From: CAWBRT01 sp963791145
GTDB taxonomy: Bacteria > Acidobacteriota > Terriglobia > Terriglobales > Acidobacteriaceae
DNA: 64,000 nucleotides
Assembly: GCA_963791145.1 (NCBI GenBank)
Contig: CAWBRT010000005.1
Span: 124,001-188,000 of the forward strand
Direction: 5' to 3'
The position numbers and the translations under genes were made by a program. The notes below the pieces were generated by a model. The model saw only the letters and a list, made by a program, of their open reading frames with translations, searched no databases and was not told the origin of the DNA. Below are positions 37,374 through 45,744 of this stretch, one piece after another (the stretch's first letter is position 1; each line of letters opens with the position of its first letter).

Positions 37374-38604
37374 ATGGCACTACACGCAGTAGTTGAACGC
37401 CGCACGCCCACCGAAGAAACTGCCCTCATCACCGGCAGCGAGGCGATCGCGGTAGCCTGCAAGCTGGCCGACGTGGACGTGATCACGGCCTACCCGATCC
37501 GTCCTTATGACACGGTGATGCAGTACGTGGCCAAGCTCGTGGCCAACGGCGAGATGGACTGCGATTACATCGTGGCCGAGAGCGAGCACTCGCAGTTCGA
37601 GATCGTGAAGCATGCCTCGGCCGTGGGCGCCCGCGTCTTCTGCGGCTCCAGCGGCGTGGGCTGGATGTACGCCTTCGAGGCGCTGACCGTAACTCCGGCG
37701 TTGCGCATTCCCATGGTGGCCATGGTGGGCAACCGCGCGCTCGACGATCCCGGCGCATTCGGCGTGGAGCATAACGACGCGCTCGCCGTCCGCGATCTCG
37801 GATGGCAACTGGTGTGGGTGGACAACGCGCAGGAGGCGCTCGATACGGCGCTGATCGCCTATCGCGTGGCCGAAGACCGCCGCGTCTTTCTGCCCTGCGC
37901 TATCAGCTGCGACGGCGCTTTCCTCACTCACTCGCAGGCGCTGGTGAAGATTCCGCCGAAGGAGAAGGTGGACGAGTTTCTGCCGCGCTACAACCGCGCC
38001 GACCTGCTGCTGCACCCGGACAATCCCATCACCGTCGCTCCGCAGGCCAACGAAGACTGGCTGATGGAGATTCGCCGGCAGAACGCGGCCGCCATGGACC
38101 GGGCCTACGGCGTCATCCGTGAAGCTTACTCGGACTTCGAGCGCATCTTCGGGCGGCACTACGGCAACCCGTTCTTCGAGGAGTACGAGACCGACGATGC
38201 CGACGTGGTGCTGGTCGGCATGGGCACGCTCTCCAACGCGGTCAAGGTGACGATCCGCAAGATGCGCCAGGAGGGCAAGAAGGTCGGGTTCGTGCGCATG
38301 CGCTGGTTCCGGCCGTTCGCAGCCGAGGAGATGGCCAAAGCGCTGGGGCGCTTTGCCGCCGTCGGGGTAATCGATCGCGACTTCTCTTTTGGTGCGCCGC
38401 TACGGAAGCGGCGTGCTTGCCACCGAGGTGCGCGGAGCAATGTACGAGTTGGCCGGTCCCAAGCCGCCGCTGTTGGGCTTTATCTGCGGGCTGGGTGGGC
38501 GTGAGGTTACTGTGCCCGATGTCAGAAGAATGACCGACTGCATCTATCAGGCGGCTGAAGGCAAAGCGCAGCCGCAGACGCAGTGGATCGGGCTGCGGGA
38601 GTAG
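37374..38604 (+). CDS. Oxalate oxidoreductase-type alpha subunit, one frameshift
   Basis: An approximately 410-residue subunit forming part of the TPP active site. Near the N-terminus it reads DVITAYPIRPYDTVMQYVAK. Arg43 replaces the Thr of the usual YPITP motif of pyruvate enzymes, and YPIRP is the version described for oxalate oxidoreductase, where the Arg contacts the second carboxylate. Further segments are DYIVAESEHSQFEIVKHASA, ARVFCGSSGVGWMYAFEALT, PMVAMVGNRALDDPGAFGVE and, in domain II, VVLVGMGTLSNAVKVTIRKM. A frame change near 38395 joins it to RRYGSGVLATEVRGAMYELA and the end at 38604. RBS GAGGAAAGG. Confidence 0.87.
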
Positions 38605-38857
38605 AACACTCCAGCCGGTGCCCCAGGTCCCGCGTCGCCACGGAGCTCGTTTGAGACAGGCTGTACAGCACGTTTAGAGGTACAGCTCAAAGCAATAGCT
38701 CTACTGGCTGTTCCACGCTGACCTGGGGCTGTTCGGCCCCACATTTGCCAAAAGATGGCAAATATGGGCCACCTGAGAGACCTGGGGCACCCGGCGTTAA
38801 TGGCTTTGTATCAGGGCGCGACTTTAGTCCCTGAGAGATTTCGAAAGGATGAGAGCA
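38605..38857. repeat. Repeat insertion between alpha and beta genes, with palindromic repeat copy 2
   Basis: This 250-bp spacer inside the operon is made of repeat-like modules. At 38737-38775, CCCCACATTTGCC and GGCAAATATGGG plus CCACCTG form an inverted copy of the palindrome at 23156-23193. Near 38818 a GACTTTAGTCCCTGAG unit resembles one at 29710. The SD AAAGG of the beta gene is at its end. Confidence 0.65.
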
Positions 38858-39886
38858 ATGAGCAGCTTTGTGAAGATCGAACCAACCCAGAAACTGGACG
38901 CTATCAAAGGCGTCAAGAAGATTCCGCTGGAAGAGTACTTCACCTCAGGGCACCGCACCTGCCAGGGCTGCGAGTCCGCCCTGCTGATGAAGATGATGGC
39001 CAAAGCTGCCGGCCCGAGAACCATCGTGCTCGGCAGCACCGGCTGCATGTACGTCGCCAACACGACGTACTACAGCACCTCGTGGGTGATCCCCTGGATG
39101 CATACCCAGTTGGGCAGCAGCGGTTCGGCGGCTCTTGGCACGGCTGCCGGGCTCAGGGCGTTGATGCGCAAGGGCAAGATCAAGAACGAGCCCATCAACG
39201 TAATCGCCTTCTGCGGCGATGGCGGCGGGGCGGACATGGGCCTGTCGGCCATATCCGCCACCCTTACTCATCCTGAGTACAACCTTCTCATACTGATGTA
39301 CGACAACGAATCGTATGCCAACACTGACATACAGCTTTCCGGCAGTACACCTTATGGAGCGCACACCACCTTCAGTCCTCCGGGGAAGCTGAAGCGCATC
39401 ATGCATCATCGCTGGAAGAAGAACATGGCGGGAATGTTGGCTGCCGGCCATCCAACCTGCAAGTACGTTGCCACCATCTGCATGTCCTACGGACTGCACG
39501 CCATGAACACCGTGCGGCAGGCGTTGTCCATCGGCGGTCCCACATTCGTTCACTCGCTTGACCCTTGCCCCAAAGGCTGGGACTACGACCCCATGATTTC
39601 GCACGAGCTGGGTGAACTGGCAGTGAACACTGGCGTATGGCCGCTCTACGAAGTGAAAGAGGGTGTGCTGAAGCTGACCGGCAGGAGCGAGCTGATCGGC
39701 AAGGGCAAGCTGAAGCGGCTGCCCGTGCGTGATTACCTGCTCAAGCAGGGAAGGTTTGCGCACTTCACCGAAGAGGATCTGGCGTACTTCCAGGGCAAGA
39801 TAGATGACATGTGGGAGAAGTGGCTCGTTCCCGGCGTGATCCCGTTCCGCAAGGACGTGGAAGCCGACGACGAGAAAGCGGCGTGA
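38858..39886 (+). CDS. Oxalate oxidoreductase-type beta subunit
   Basis: A 342-residue TPP-binding subunit, intact. Cys35 and Cys38 (HRTCQGCES), Cys63 (GSTGCMYVANTTYY) and a later Cys (SLDPCPKGWDYD) coordinate the proximal [4Fe-4S] cluster. The TPP/Mg motif is INVIAFCGDGGGADMG...YDNESYANTD. With the alpha and gamma-delta subunits it would oxidise oxalate to two CO2, giving two low-potential electrons to ferredoxin, without needing CoA. Start 38858 is chosen because AAAGG lies 9 bp upstream; an ATG three codons earlier overlaps that site. Confidence 0.88.
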   Translation: MSSFVKIEPTQKLDAIKGVKKIPLEEYFTSGHRTCQGCESALLMKMMAKAAGPRTIVLGSTGCMYVANTTYYSTSWVIPWMHTQLGSSGSAALGTAAGLRALMRKGKIKNEPINVIAFCGDGGGADMGLSAISATLTHPEYNLLILMYDNESYANTDIQLSGSTPYGAHTTFSPPGKLKRIMHHRWKKNMAGMLAAGHPTCKYVATICMSYGLHAMNTVRQALSIGGPTFVHSLDPCPKGWDYDPMISHELGELAVNTGVWPLYEVKEGVLKLTGRSELIGKGKLKRLPVRDYLLKQGRFAHFTEEDLAYFQGKIDDMWEKWLVPGVIPFRKDVEADDEKAA

Positions 39887-39983
39887 GCGAGCTGAGGTAA
39901 GTGCTTGTCGGTCGTACCACCCCGGGTGGAACAACCACCTCCTGGTGGACGATAGAGGATCGGACCGCCCAAGGAGTCGAGTT

Positions 39984-41333
39984 ATGGCTGTTTCAATTTC
40001 TCCCGGCGCGCTTTCGCAGGAATCGCGCCTCCCCAATCGTTGGATTCAACTGGCGGCAGGCGTCATCGCCATGATGGCCATTGCCAACCTGCAGTATGCC
40101 TGGACGCTGTTCACCAGGCCGCTCACGGTGAGTTTGGGCGCCTCGCTGGCCGCCGTCCAGGTGGCCTTTGCCGCCTTCATCCTGGCAGAGACCTGGCTGG
40201 TTCCCTTTGAAGGCTATCTGGTCGACCGGATCGGCCCGCGGCTGATGATCGCCATCGGCGGCGTGCTGGTCGGAGCCGGCTGGATCGGCGCCGGCATGGC
40301 GCACAGCGTGCGCGAATTGATCGTCTATTACACTCTTGGTGGAGTCGGCGCCGGCGTGGTCTACGGAGGAACGATCGGCAACGCCTTGAAGTGGTTTCCC
40401 GATTGCCGCGGGCTCTGCGTGGGCATGACCGCCGGAGCTTACGGCATCGGCACGGCGCTGACGGTCGCTCCCATCGCCAAGATGATCAAGACCGCCGGCT
40501 ACTCGCACACTTTTATTACCTGGGGAATTATCCAGGGGTTGGTTGTGCTCGTCGCTTCGATATTCATCGTCAGGCCTCCAGTGGGCTGGTCGCCGCCTGG
40601 GTGGAAGGAGAAGGAGGCGCAGCAACGGAAGGTGCGAATCACCGCCGTCGACCTGACGCCGGGACAGATGTTGCGCCACGGCTCCTTCTACGTCATCTAC
40701 ATCATGATGGCCATGGTGGCCTTCAGCGGCCTGGTGGTTACCGCCCAGCTCGCCCCCATCGCCAGGTTCTATAAGGTCGATAACGTAATCGTAGCTTTCG
40801 GCATGTCGGCGCTGGTGCTGGCCATCGAGGTCGATCGCATCCTCAACGGGCTTACCCGGCCCTTCTGGGGATGGGTCTCGGACCGCATCGGCCGCGAAAA
40901 CACCATGTTTATCGCCTTCGCCTTCCAGTCACTCGCCGTCTTCGGACTGCTGCGGCTTACCTCTTTCCCGGTGTGGTTCATCGTGATGTCGGGCTTTACC
41001 TTCTTCGGCTGGGGCGAGATATTCTCGCTGTTCCCGGCCATCACCGCGGACCTGTACGGCAAGACTTGGGCGACGACCAATTACGGAGTCGTATACACGG
41101 CCAAGGGCGTGGCTTCGATCTTTGCCGGACCCGTGGCGGCCATGGCGAGCGTCAAGACAGGCTCCTGGGTCCAGGTCTTCTGGGTCATGATCGTCTGCAA
41201 CATGGTGGCGGCCTTCATGGCCCTCCTGTGGCTCAAGCCGCTGGCAGCGCGCACCATCAAACGCGCGGAGCTGATGGTGATGAAGGCCGCCGAGGCCTCC
41301 GGCAAGGTTCAGGACATACGCGGCGCAGCGTAA
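39984..41333 (+). CDS. OxlT-like oxalate transporter (OFA family MFS)
   Basis: A 449-residue, 12-helix inner-membrane carrier. The start of helix 1 (NRWIQLAAGVIAMMAIANLQ), YAWTLFTRPL and SLAAVQVAFA closely follow Oxalobacter OxlT. The two charged residues of the OxlT binding site are conserved: Arg292 in NGLTRPFWGWVSDRIGR (OxlT Arg272) and Lys374 in VYTAKGVASIF (OxlT Lys355). Oxalate uptake, or exchange against a product such as formate or CO2-derived anions, is expected. The ATG follows AAGGAG; a longer in-frame start is less likely. It is the last gene before a strong terminator. Confidence 0.92.
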   Translation: MAVSISPGALSQESRLPNRWIQLAAGVIAMMAIANLQYAWTLFTRPLTVSLGASLAAVQVAFAAFILAETWLVPFEGYLVDRIGPRLMIAIGGVLVGAGWIGAGMAHSVRELIVYYTLGGVGAGVVYGGTIGNALKWFPDCRGLCVGMTAGAYGIGTALTVAPIAKMIKTAGYSHTFITWGIIQGLVVLVASIFIVRPPVGWSPPGWKEKEAQQRKVRITAVDLTPGQMLRHGSFYVIYIMMAMVAFSGLVVTAQLAPIARFYKVDNVIVAFGMSALVLAIEVDRILNGLTRPFWGWVSDRIGRENTMFIAFAFQSLAVFGLLRLTSFPVWFIVMSGFTFFGWGEIFSLFPAITADLYGKTWATTNYGVVYTAKGVASIFAGPVAAMASVKTGSWVQVFWVMIVCNMVAAFMALLWLKPLAARTIKRAELMVMKAAEASGKVQDIRGAA

Positions 41334-41476
41334 TGCAAAACCAGGGATGGCGTATACCGAAGCGAAACGTCCAGTCGCCGCGACCACCAGGGAGCGGCGA
41401 CGGTAAGCAGGGCTTAAGGTCTATAACATCCCTGGTTTTGCTCGAGAATGGCGCTCCACTTTAACTCCACTCCAAG

Positions 41477-41514
41477 ACCCCAACAGACGCCAGGTCTCTC
41501 TGTTGGGGTTTTAA
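41477..41514 (+). terminator. Rho-independent terminator of the oxalate oxidoreductase operon
   Basis: ACCCCAACAGA pairs with TCTGTTGGGG around an 11-nt loop and is followed by TTTT. It separates the oxidoreductase/transporter unit from the ligase/reductase unit. Confidence 0.85.
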
Positions 41515-41660
41515 TTCCTTTATTTACTTCAGCTACGGGTAGTGGTTCAGGCTAATCGCGACGCTTCTCTGGAATCCGCATCCAATCCTCTTAGCCGAAT
41601 TCAGCAACTCGCGTATGGAGTCGGCGTGCATAACTTCTGTTCGAAGGAGAACGGGCCCGG
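41515..41660 (+). promoter_or_regulatory. Probable promoter region of the ligase-reductase unit
   Basis: About 145 bp between the terminator and the ligase gene must contain its promoter. No AATTGGT-type operator copy is seen here, and I cannot assign -35/-10 boxes with confidence. The ligase start has GAAGGAG upstream. Confidence 0.35.
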
Positions 41661-43175
41661 ATGAAGTCTGTCTCTACGCTGCTGGATATCTTGCAAGCCA
41701 ATCCCGGGGATCGTACCGCAATCATTGTTCCCGAGCTGGACGCGTGCATCAGCTACGACTCGCTCAGGCAACAGGTGTTCTCCATGGCCGAGACTCTGGC
41801 CGGTGCGGGGATCGGACGCGGCGACCGCATCGCCATCGTGCTGCCGAATGGCTTGCCGGCCATCATCTGCTTCCTCGCCGCTTCACTCGTGGGAACAGCC
41901 GCGCCCATGAATCCCAGCTACCGCGCGGAGGAGTTCAGCTTTTTTCTGGAAGACACCGGCGCCCGGCTGATGATCTGTGGTTCCACCGGCTCTGGCGAGG
42001 CATGCAAGGCGGCCGGAGACCGCATTCCGGTATTTGCGGCCGTGGAAGACGAGGACGGATGTGGTGCAATTGCAGTGCATCGGCAGAACAAGGCATCGTT
42101 TGCCGCGCCCCGGGCCGAGGACATTGCGCTTGATTCTGCATACCAGCGGAAGCACGGGACAGCCCAAGCGCGTGCCGCTCCGGCACGGCAACCTGGCTGT
42201 CTCCGCCGCCCATGTTGCCAGCACCTACGCGCTTACACCGGACGACGTTTCGCTCTGCGTGATGCCGCTGTTTCACATTCACGGGCTGGTGGCCTCCACT
42301 CTGGCCCCATTGATTTCCGGCGGCACGGTCGTGGTTCCCAGCAAGTTCAATCCCCTGGCTTTCTGGCGATTGGTGCGGCAATATCGGCATCACTTGGTAT
42401 ACGGCCGTGCCCACTATCCATCAGCTTCTGCTGGAAAGAGTATCTCGCCACGAGCGCGAAGAAGGGCCCGGAACGCTTCGCTTCGTGCGCTCCGCCAGTA
42501 CGCACCTGTCGCCGCAGATGATGCAGCAGATCGAGAATGTCTTTGGCGTTCCCATGCTGGAAGCCTATGGAATGACCGAGGCGGCGCACCAGATGGCCTC
42601 CAATCCGTTGCCGCCTGCGCCGCAGAAAGCCGGGCTCGGTAGGGCCGGCCACCGGCGCCGTCCGCATCAGCATCATGGACGAGAAGGGCAATCATCTGCC
42701 GATGGGACAGCGGGGCGAGGTGGTCATCCAGGGACCGAACGTCTTTCACGGCTATGAAAACAACTCCAATGCCAGCGCCTTTTTCGGCGGCTGGTTCCGC
42801 ACGGGGGACGAGGGCTATCTCGACGAAGAAGGCTACCTGTTTCTCACCGGACGCATGAAGGAGATGATCAACCGGGCGGGCGAGAAGATTCCGCCGCGCC
42901 GCATCGACGAAGTTCTGCTCAAGCATCCGGCGGTAGCCGAGGCGGTCGCCTTCGCGGTTCCGCATCCGGTGTTGGGCGAAGAAGTAGCCGCGGCCATCGT
43001 CCTGCGCCAGGCGGAGAGCGAGGCAGTCCTGTTGCGCTATTGCCGCGAGCATCTGGCGGCCTTTGAGTGTCCGAAGAAGCTGCACATCGTGGAACGCATT
43101 CCGCGCACCGCCACCGGAAAGATTCAGCGCCGAGCCGTAGCCGAGATTATCCTGGGCGGGGAAGAGGCGGCATGA
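41661..43175 (+). CDS. Oxalate-CoA ligase (AAE3-like acyl-CoA synthetase), three frameshifts
   Basis: An approximately 504-residue adenylate-forming enzyme. The P-loop is LHTSGSTGQPKRVPL. Then come PLFHIHGLVAS, PTIHQLLLERVSRHE, LRFVRSASTHLSPQMM, VFGVPMLEAYGMTEAAHQMA with SNPLPP, the hinge GWFRTGDEGYLDEEGYLFLT and the catalytic Lys in TATGKIQRRAVAE. The HQ(M/L)xSNPLP and AYxMTEAxHxM signature is that of plant AAE3 and yeast Pcs60, which convert oxalate, ATP and CoA to oxalyl-CoA. Frame changes near 42133, 42392 and 42640 are bridged. The stop overlaps the next gene (ATGA), so both are made together. Confidence 0.87.
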
Positions 43176-44146
43176 AATTCCTCATCGCCGGCGCCGGCGC
43201 CATCGGAGCCTACCTGGGCGCGCGCATGGCCCGCGCCGGAATGGACGTGACGCTGTTCGCCCGCGGCGCGCATCTGCGCGCCATGCAGGAGCGCGGCGTG
43301 CGCGTCGAGAGCTGCGAGGGAAATTTCGAGGCGCACCCCAAAGTCACCGGAACCCTGCAGGAAGTTGGGCCGGTCGACGTCGTCCTGCTGACGGTGAAGG
43401 CGCACGGCCTTCCCGCGCTGGTCCCGCAACTGCGGCCCGTGCTGGGCGAGGAGACGGCGGTGGTCAGCACCCAGAACGGCGTGCCCTGGTGGTTTTTTCA
43501 GGGCTGGGGCGGACCCTGCGAAGGAACGCGGCTGGAGCGGGTCGATCCCGGCGGAGTGGTTTCCGCTGCCATCGAACCGCGGCGCGTAATCGGCTCGCTC
43601 GTCTATTTCGCCACCGAGATCACGGCACCGGGCGTGGTGCGGCACGATGAAGGCAACCGCATCTCGCTGGGCGAGCCCGACGGCACGCGCTCGGATCGCG
43701 TGCGCTCGATCGCCGAGGCACTCAACGCCGCCGGCTTGCGCTGTCCGGTGACCACGCGAATCCGCCACGAAATCTGGGTCAAGATTCTCGGCAACGTCGC
43801 CTTCAATCCCATCAGCGCGCTCACCGGCGCCACCCTGGCGGGAATTCTGCGCAATCCCGACGCCTCAACGCTGGTCCGCAACATCATGCAGGAGACCGAG
43901 ACGCTCGGCTCACGGCTCGGGCTGGAACTGCCCATCACCATCGAGCAGCGCATGGCCGGCGCCGCCAAGGTCGGCGAACACAAGACCTCCATGCTGCAAG
44001 ACCTGGAAGCCGGACGCCCGCTGGAGCTGGAGGCGATCGTCGGCGCGGTGCTGGAGTTGGGCGAGCGATTGAATGTTCCCATGCCGCACGCGAGCACCGT
44101 CTACGCCTGTACAAGACTGCTGGCCGAGCAGAGGGCGGCAAAATAA
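43172..44146 (+). CDS. PanE-family reductase, probable oxalyl-CoA reductase
   Basis: A 324-residue NAD(P)-dependent enzyme of the ketopantoate reductase family. Residues 3-17 hold the Rossmann motif LIAGAGAIGAYLGAR. Next are VLLTVKAHGLPAL, STQNGVPWWFF, and the C-domain with the catalytic-Lys region RHEIWVKILGNVAFNPISAL followed by KTSMLQDLEAGRPLELEAI. Plain family homology says 2-dehydropantoate 2-reductase. The tight overlap with an oxalate-CoA ligase instead recalls PanE2 of Methylobacterium extorquens, which reduces oxalyl-CoA to glyoxylate. I infer that role; a pantothenate role is the alternative. Confidence 0.8.
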   Translation: MKFLIAGAGAIGAYLGARMARAGMDVTLFARGAHLRAMQERGVRVESCEGNFEAHPKVTGTLQEVGPVDVVLLTVKAHGLPALVPQLRPVLGEETAVVSTQNGVPWWFFQGWGGPCEGTRLERVDPGGVVSAAIEPRRVIGSLVYFATEITAPGVVRHDEGNRISLGEPDGTRSDRVRSIAEALNAAGLRCPVTTRIRHEIWVKILGNVAFNPISALTGATLAGILRNPDASTLVRNIMQETETLGSRLGLELPITIEQRMAGAAKVGEHKTSMLQDLEAGRPLELEAIVGAVLELGERLNVPMPHASTVYACTRLLAEQRAAK

Positions 44147-44425
44147 AAGCTATCGGCGGAAGTTTGCAAGTTCCACAGAACGAACTCGCGGGTTGAGCGA
44201 CCGTCCTTAAGAACAGTACCAATCAGACTCATAGAATTGTCATCCTGAGCGGAGTTCGGCGAAGCCGGGGTCCCCAGCAACGGCCGTCTTTGCCGTTGCT
44301 GGGGTGCAAGCCGAACGGAGTCGAAGGACCCCTATCGGCATACCACCCTCGGCCTAACAACTTGGGTTTGCGCGTTGGATGAGCCAAGGCCCCAGCAAAC
44401 AAGCGCAATGGCGATTTTTCGCCAA
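44147..44425. repeat. Acidobacterial-type intergenic repeat
   Basis: Around 44234-44340 an ATTGTCATCCTGAGCGGAGT...GTCGAAGGACC module encloses a CCCCAGCAACGGC/GCCGTTGCTGGGG inverted repeat. No gene is seen. Confidence 0.55.
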
Positions 44426-44608
44426 TTACCGGGATGCTGTCCATCGGCCTGAACGTAATTCCTCAATCCACACCCGCAAGAGCTTCGCTTTCTCCCGTAG
44501 CTGTGTCGCCAGCGGCTCCGGTGCCTTCGCTGCCTGTTCTTCGCACTCGGCAGCCTGTTTCTTGAGTCCAGCAATCGTCGCGTCTGCGGGGATGAAGTGT
44601 CGCTCCAT
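44426..44608 (-). CDS. Small helical protein
   Basis: A 60-residue charged protein: GLKKQAAECEEQAAKAPEPL, then REKAKLLRVWIEELRSGRW. It would form a helical hairpin. Start 44608 (MERHFIPADAT) is preferred over 44635 because the sequence upstream is an Asn-rich run. The gene follows the membrane protein gene in the same direction. Function unknown. Confidence 0.55.
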   Translation of the reverse strand: MERHFIPADATIAGLKKQAAECEEQAAKAPEPLATQLREKAKLLRVWIEELRSGRWTASR

Positions 44609-44631
44609 ATTGTTCTCATTGTTCAGAAGCC

Positions 44632-45006
44632 TCATCGACAGTCAGCGATTCCGACTTCGGGCTTCTTGGGGTTGTATCGAACCACACACGTCGGAAAAGG
44701 GTGGGGCAATTGCATGCGCACTTCGGTGTCGTTCACGCCTTGAATACCGGAGTTCGCATCCGTTATATATTCACGCCCATCAACCACGTAGGAGACTCGG
44801 TATTTTGCCGTCCACCAGAGATTGCTGCCTGCCCTTTCGATTACCTGATAAGGTACGGTCTTCGCGCTCTGAACAACCCCTTGCACCACTGGCCAATTTG
44901 TTTCTCCTCCGGCGTCATAGAGCAGCAGAAAAATCGCAGCCGCGACAAGGGCGATGAGCACGGTTATCCAACCCGCGTGGCTATGTGCTTTGCGCTCAGT
45001 CCGCAT
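44632..45006 (-). CDS. DUF3592-like membrane protein
   Basis: A 124-residue protein with one N-terminal membrane span (WITVLIALVAAAIFLLLYDA). A beta-rich outer part follows: WPVVQGVVQSAKTVPYQVIE, then YRVSYVVDGREYITDANSGI and FPTCVVRYNPKKPEVGI. This is the layout of DUF3592 proteins (a V..G.V..S repeat and Y.V.Y.Y.V.G..Y pattern). Function unknown. It is likely in one operon with the small protein downstream. Confidence 0.65.
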   Translation of the reverse strand: MRTERKAHSHAGWITVLIALVAAAIFLLLYDAGGETNWPVVQGVVQSAKTVPYQVIERAGSNLWWTAKYRVSYVVDGREYITDANSGIQGVNDTEVRMQLPHPFPTCVVRYNPKKPEVGIADCR

Positions 45007-45133
45007 GGCCCCTGCCTTGACGCCAGCTACTTTACGCCCAATCGCGGCGAAGTTCTACGATGACGAGTGTAAACAGGTCTTCTCGCTAATCATCCTGCAA
45101 CCGGAGCGGGGACGGGACGAGCGCCTGGTCCAT

Positions 45134-45744
45134 CGCGCCGTAGGCGCAGTGTTTTTGTTAGCCCCGCACTTCAGTGCGGGGAATGTGAACATCATTGAGC
45201 CGAGTCCCGTAGGGACGACGCTATCCGAAAACGTACTGCGGATCGTAAGTGATTCCGCAACGCTTCAGCAGCGCCAGAAACTCCTCTTCGAAACTACGCT
45301 TGCGGTGATGCTCCGCTTGGCTGTGAATGTATCTCTTCACTATAGCCAGCTGCGAAGGGCTTACGCTGAACGCACCGTATCCCTCCTGCCAAGAGAAACG
45401 CGCTCCCATCCAGCGGGAAGAACCGCCCTTTAGCTTCTGAACGGCACGGGCGAGGGTAATTGAAGCGGGCAGCAGGAACAGGAGATGAACATGGTCTGCC
45501 ATCCCACCGGCGGCGATCAACGAGAATGCCTCGCCTTTGGCGATCCCGTCAAGGTAGTTATACAGACCTGCCATACGGCTGGCGGGGATGAGCGGGCTCC
45601 GTTCCTTGGTGCTAAAGACGCAATGGATGAAATTGCTTGTATACGTGTGTGCCATTTGCACCGTCCCTACGGGACTCGGATTCTATAACACCGCCTCCCC
45701 GCACTGAAGTGCGGGGCTAACGAAAACACTGCGCCTACGGCGCG
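45134..45744. mobile_element. REP-associated transposase unit with nested inverted repeats
   Basis: The transposase gene is framed by an 18-bp perfect inverted repeat (CCGAGTCCCGTAGGGACG at 45200-45217, inverted at 45662-45679). This is in turn framed by a 48-bp inverted repeat with one mismatch (45134-45181 and 45697-45744). Each outer arm contains two palindromes (GCGCCGTAGGCGC and CCCCGCACTTCAGTGCGGGG). This is the structure of a RAYT with its REP sequences. Confidence 0.85.
45221..45655 (-). CDS. REP-associated tyrosine transposase (IS200-like)
   Basis: A 144-residue Y1 HUH-type transposase. It starts MAHTYTSNFIHCVFSTKERS, has the metal-binding HUH motif in GGMADHVHLLFLLP, and the catalytic Tyr in LAIVKRYIHSQAEHHRKRSF. 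These enzymes nick single-stranded DNA at hairpins next to REP palindromes. The palindromic arms on both sides support the RAYT assignment rather than an ordinary IS200. Confidence 0.9.
   Translation of the reverse strand: MAHTYTSNFIHCVFSTKERSPLIPASRMAGLYNYLDGIAKGEAFSLIAAGGMADHVHLLFLLPASITLARAVQKLKGGSSRWMGARFSWQEGYGAFSVSPSQLAIVKRYIHSQAEHHRKRSFEEEFLALLKRCGITYDPQYVFG

Noticed and set aside
36138..39886. Pyruvate:ferredoxin oxidoreductase as the primary call
   Set aside because: Family homology would allow it, but the YPIRP motif, the gamma-delta fusion, the OxlT-like carrier and the oxalate-CoA ligase all favour oxalate.
43172..44146. A plain pantothenate-biosynthesis panE call
   Set aside because: No other pan genes are nearby, and the ATGA overlap with an oxalate-CoA ligase gives a better role; it is kept as the alternative.
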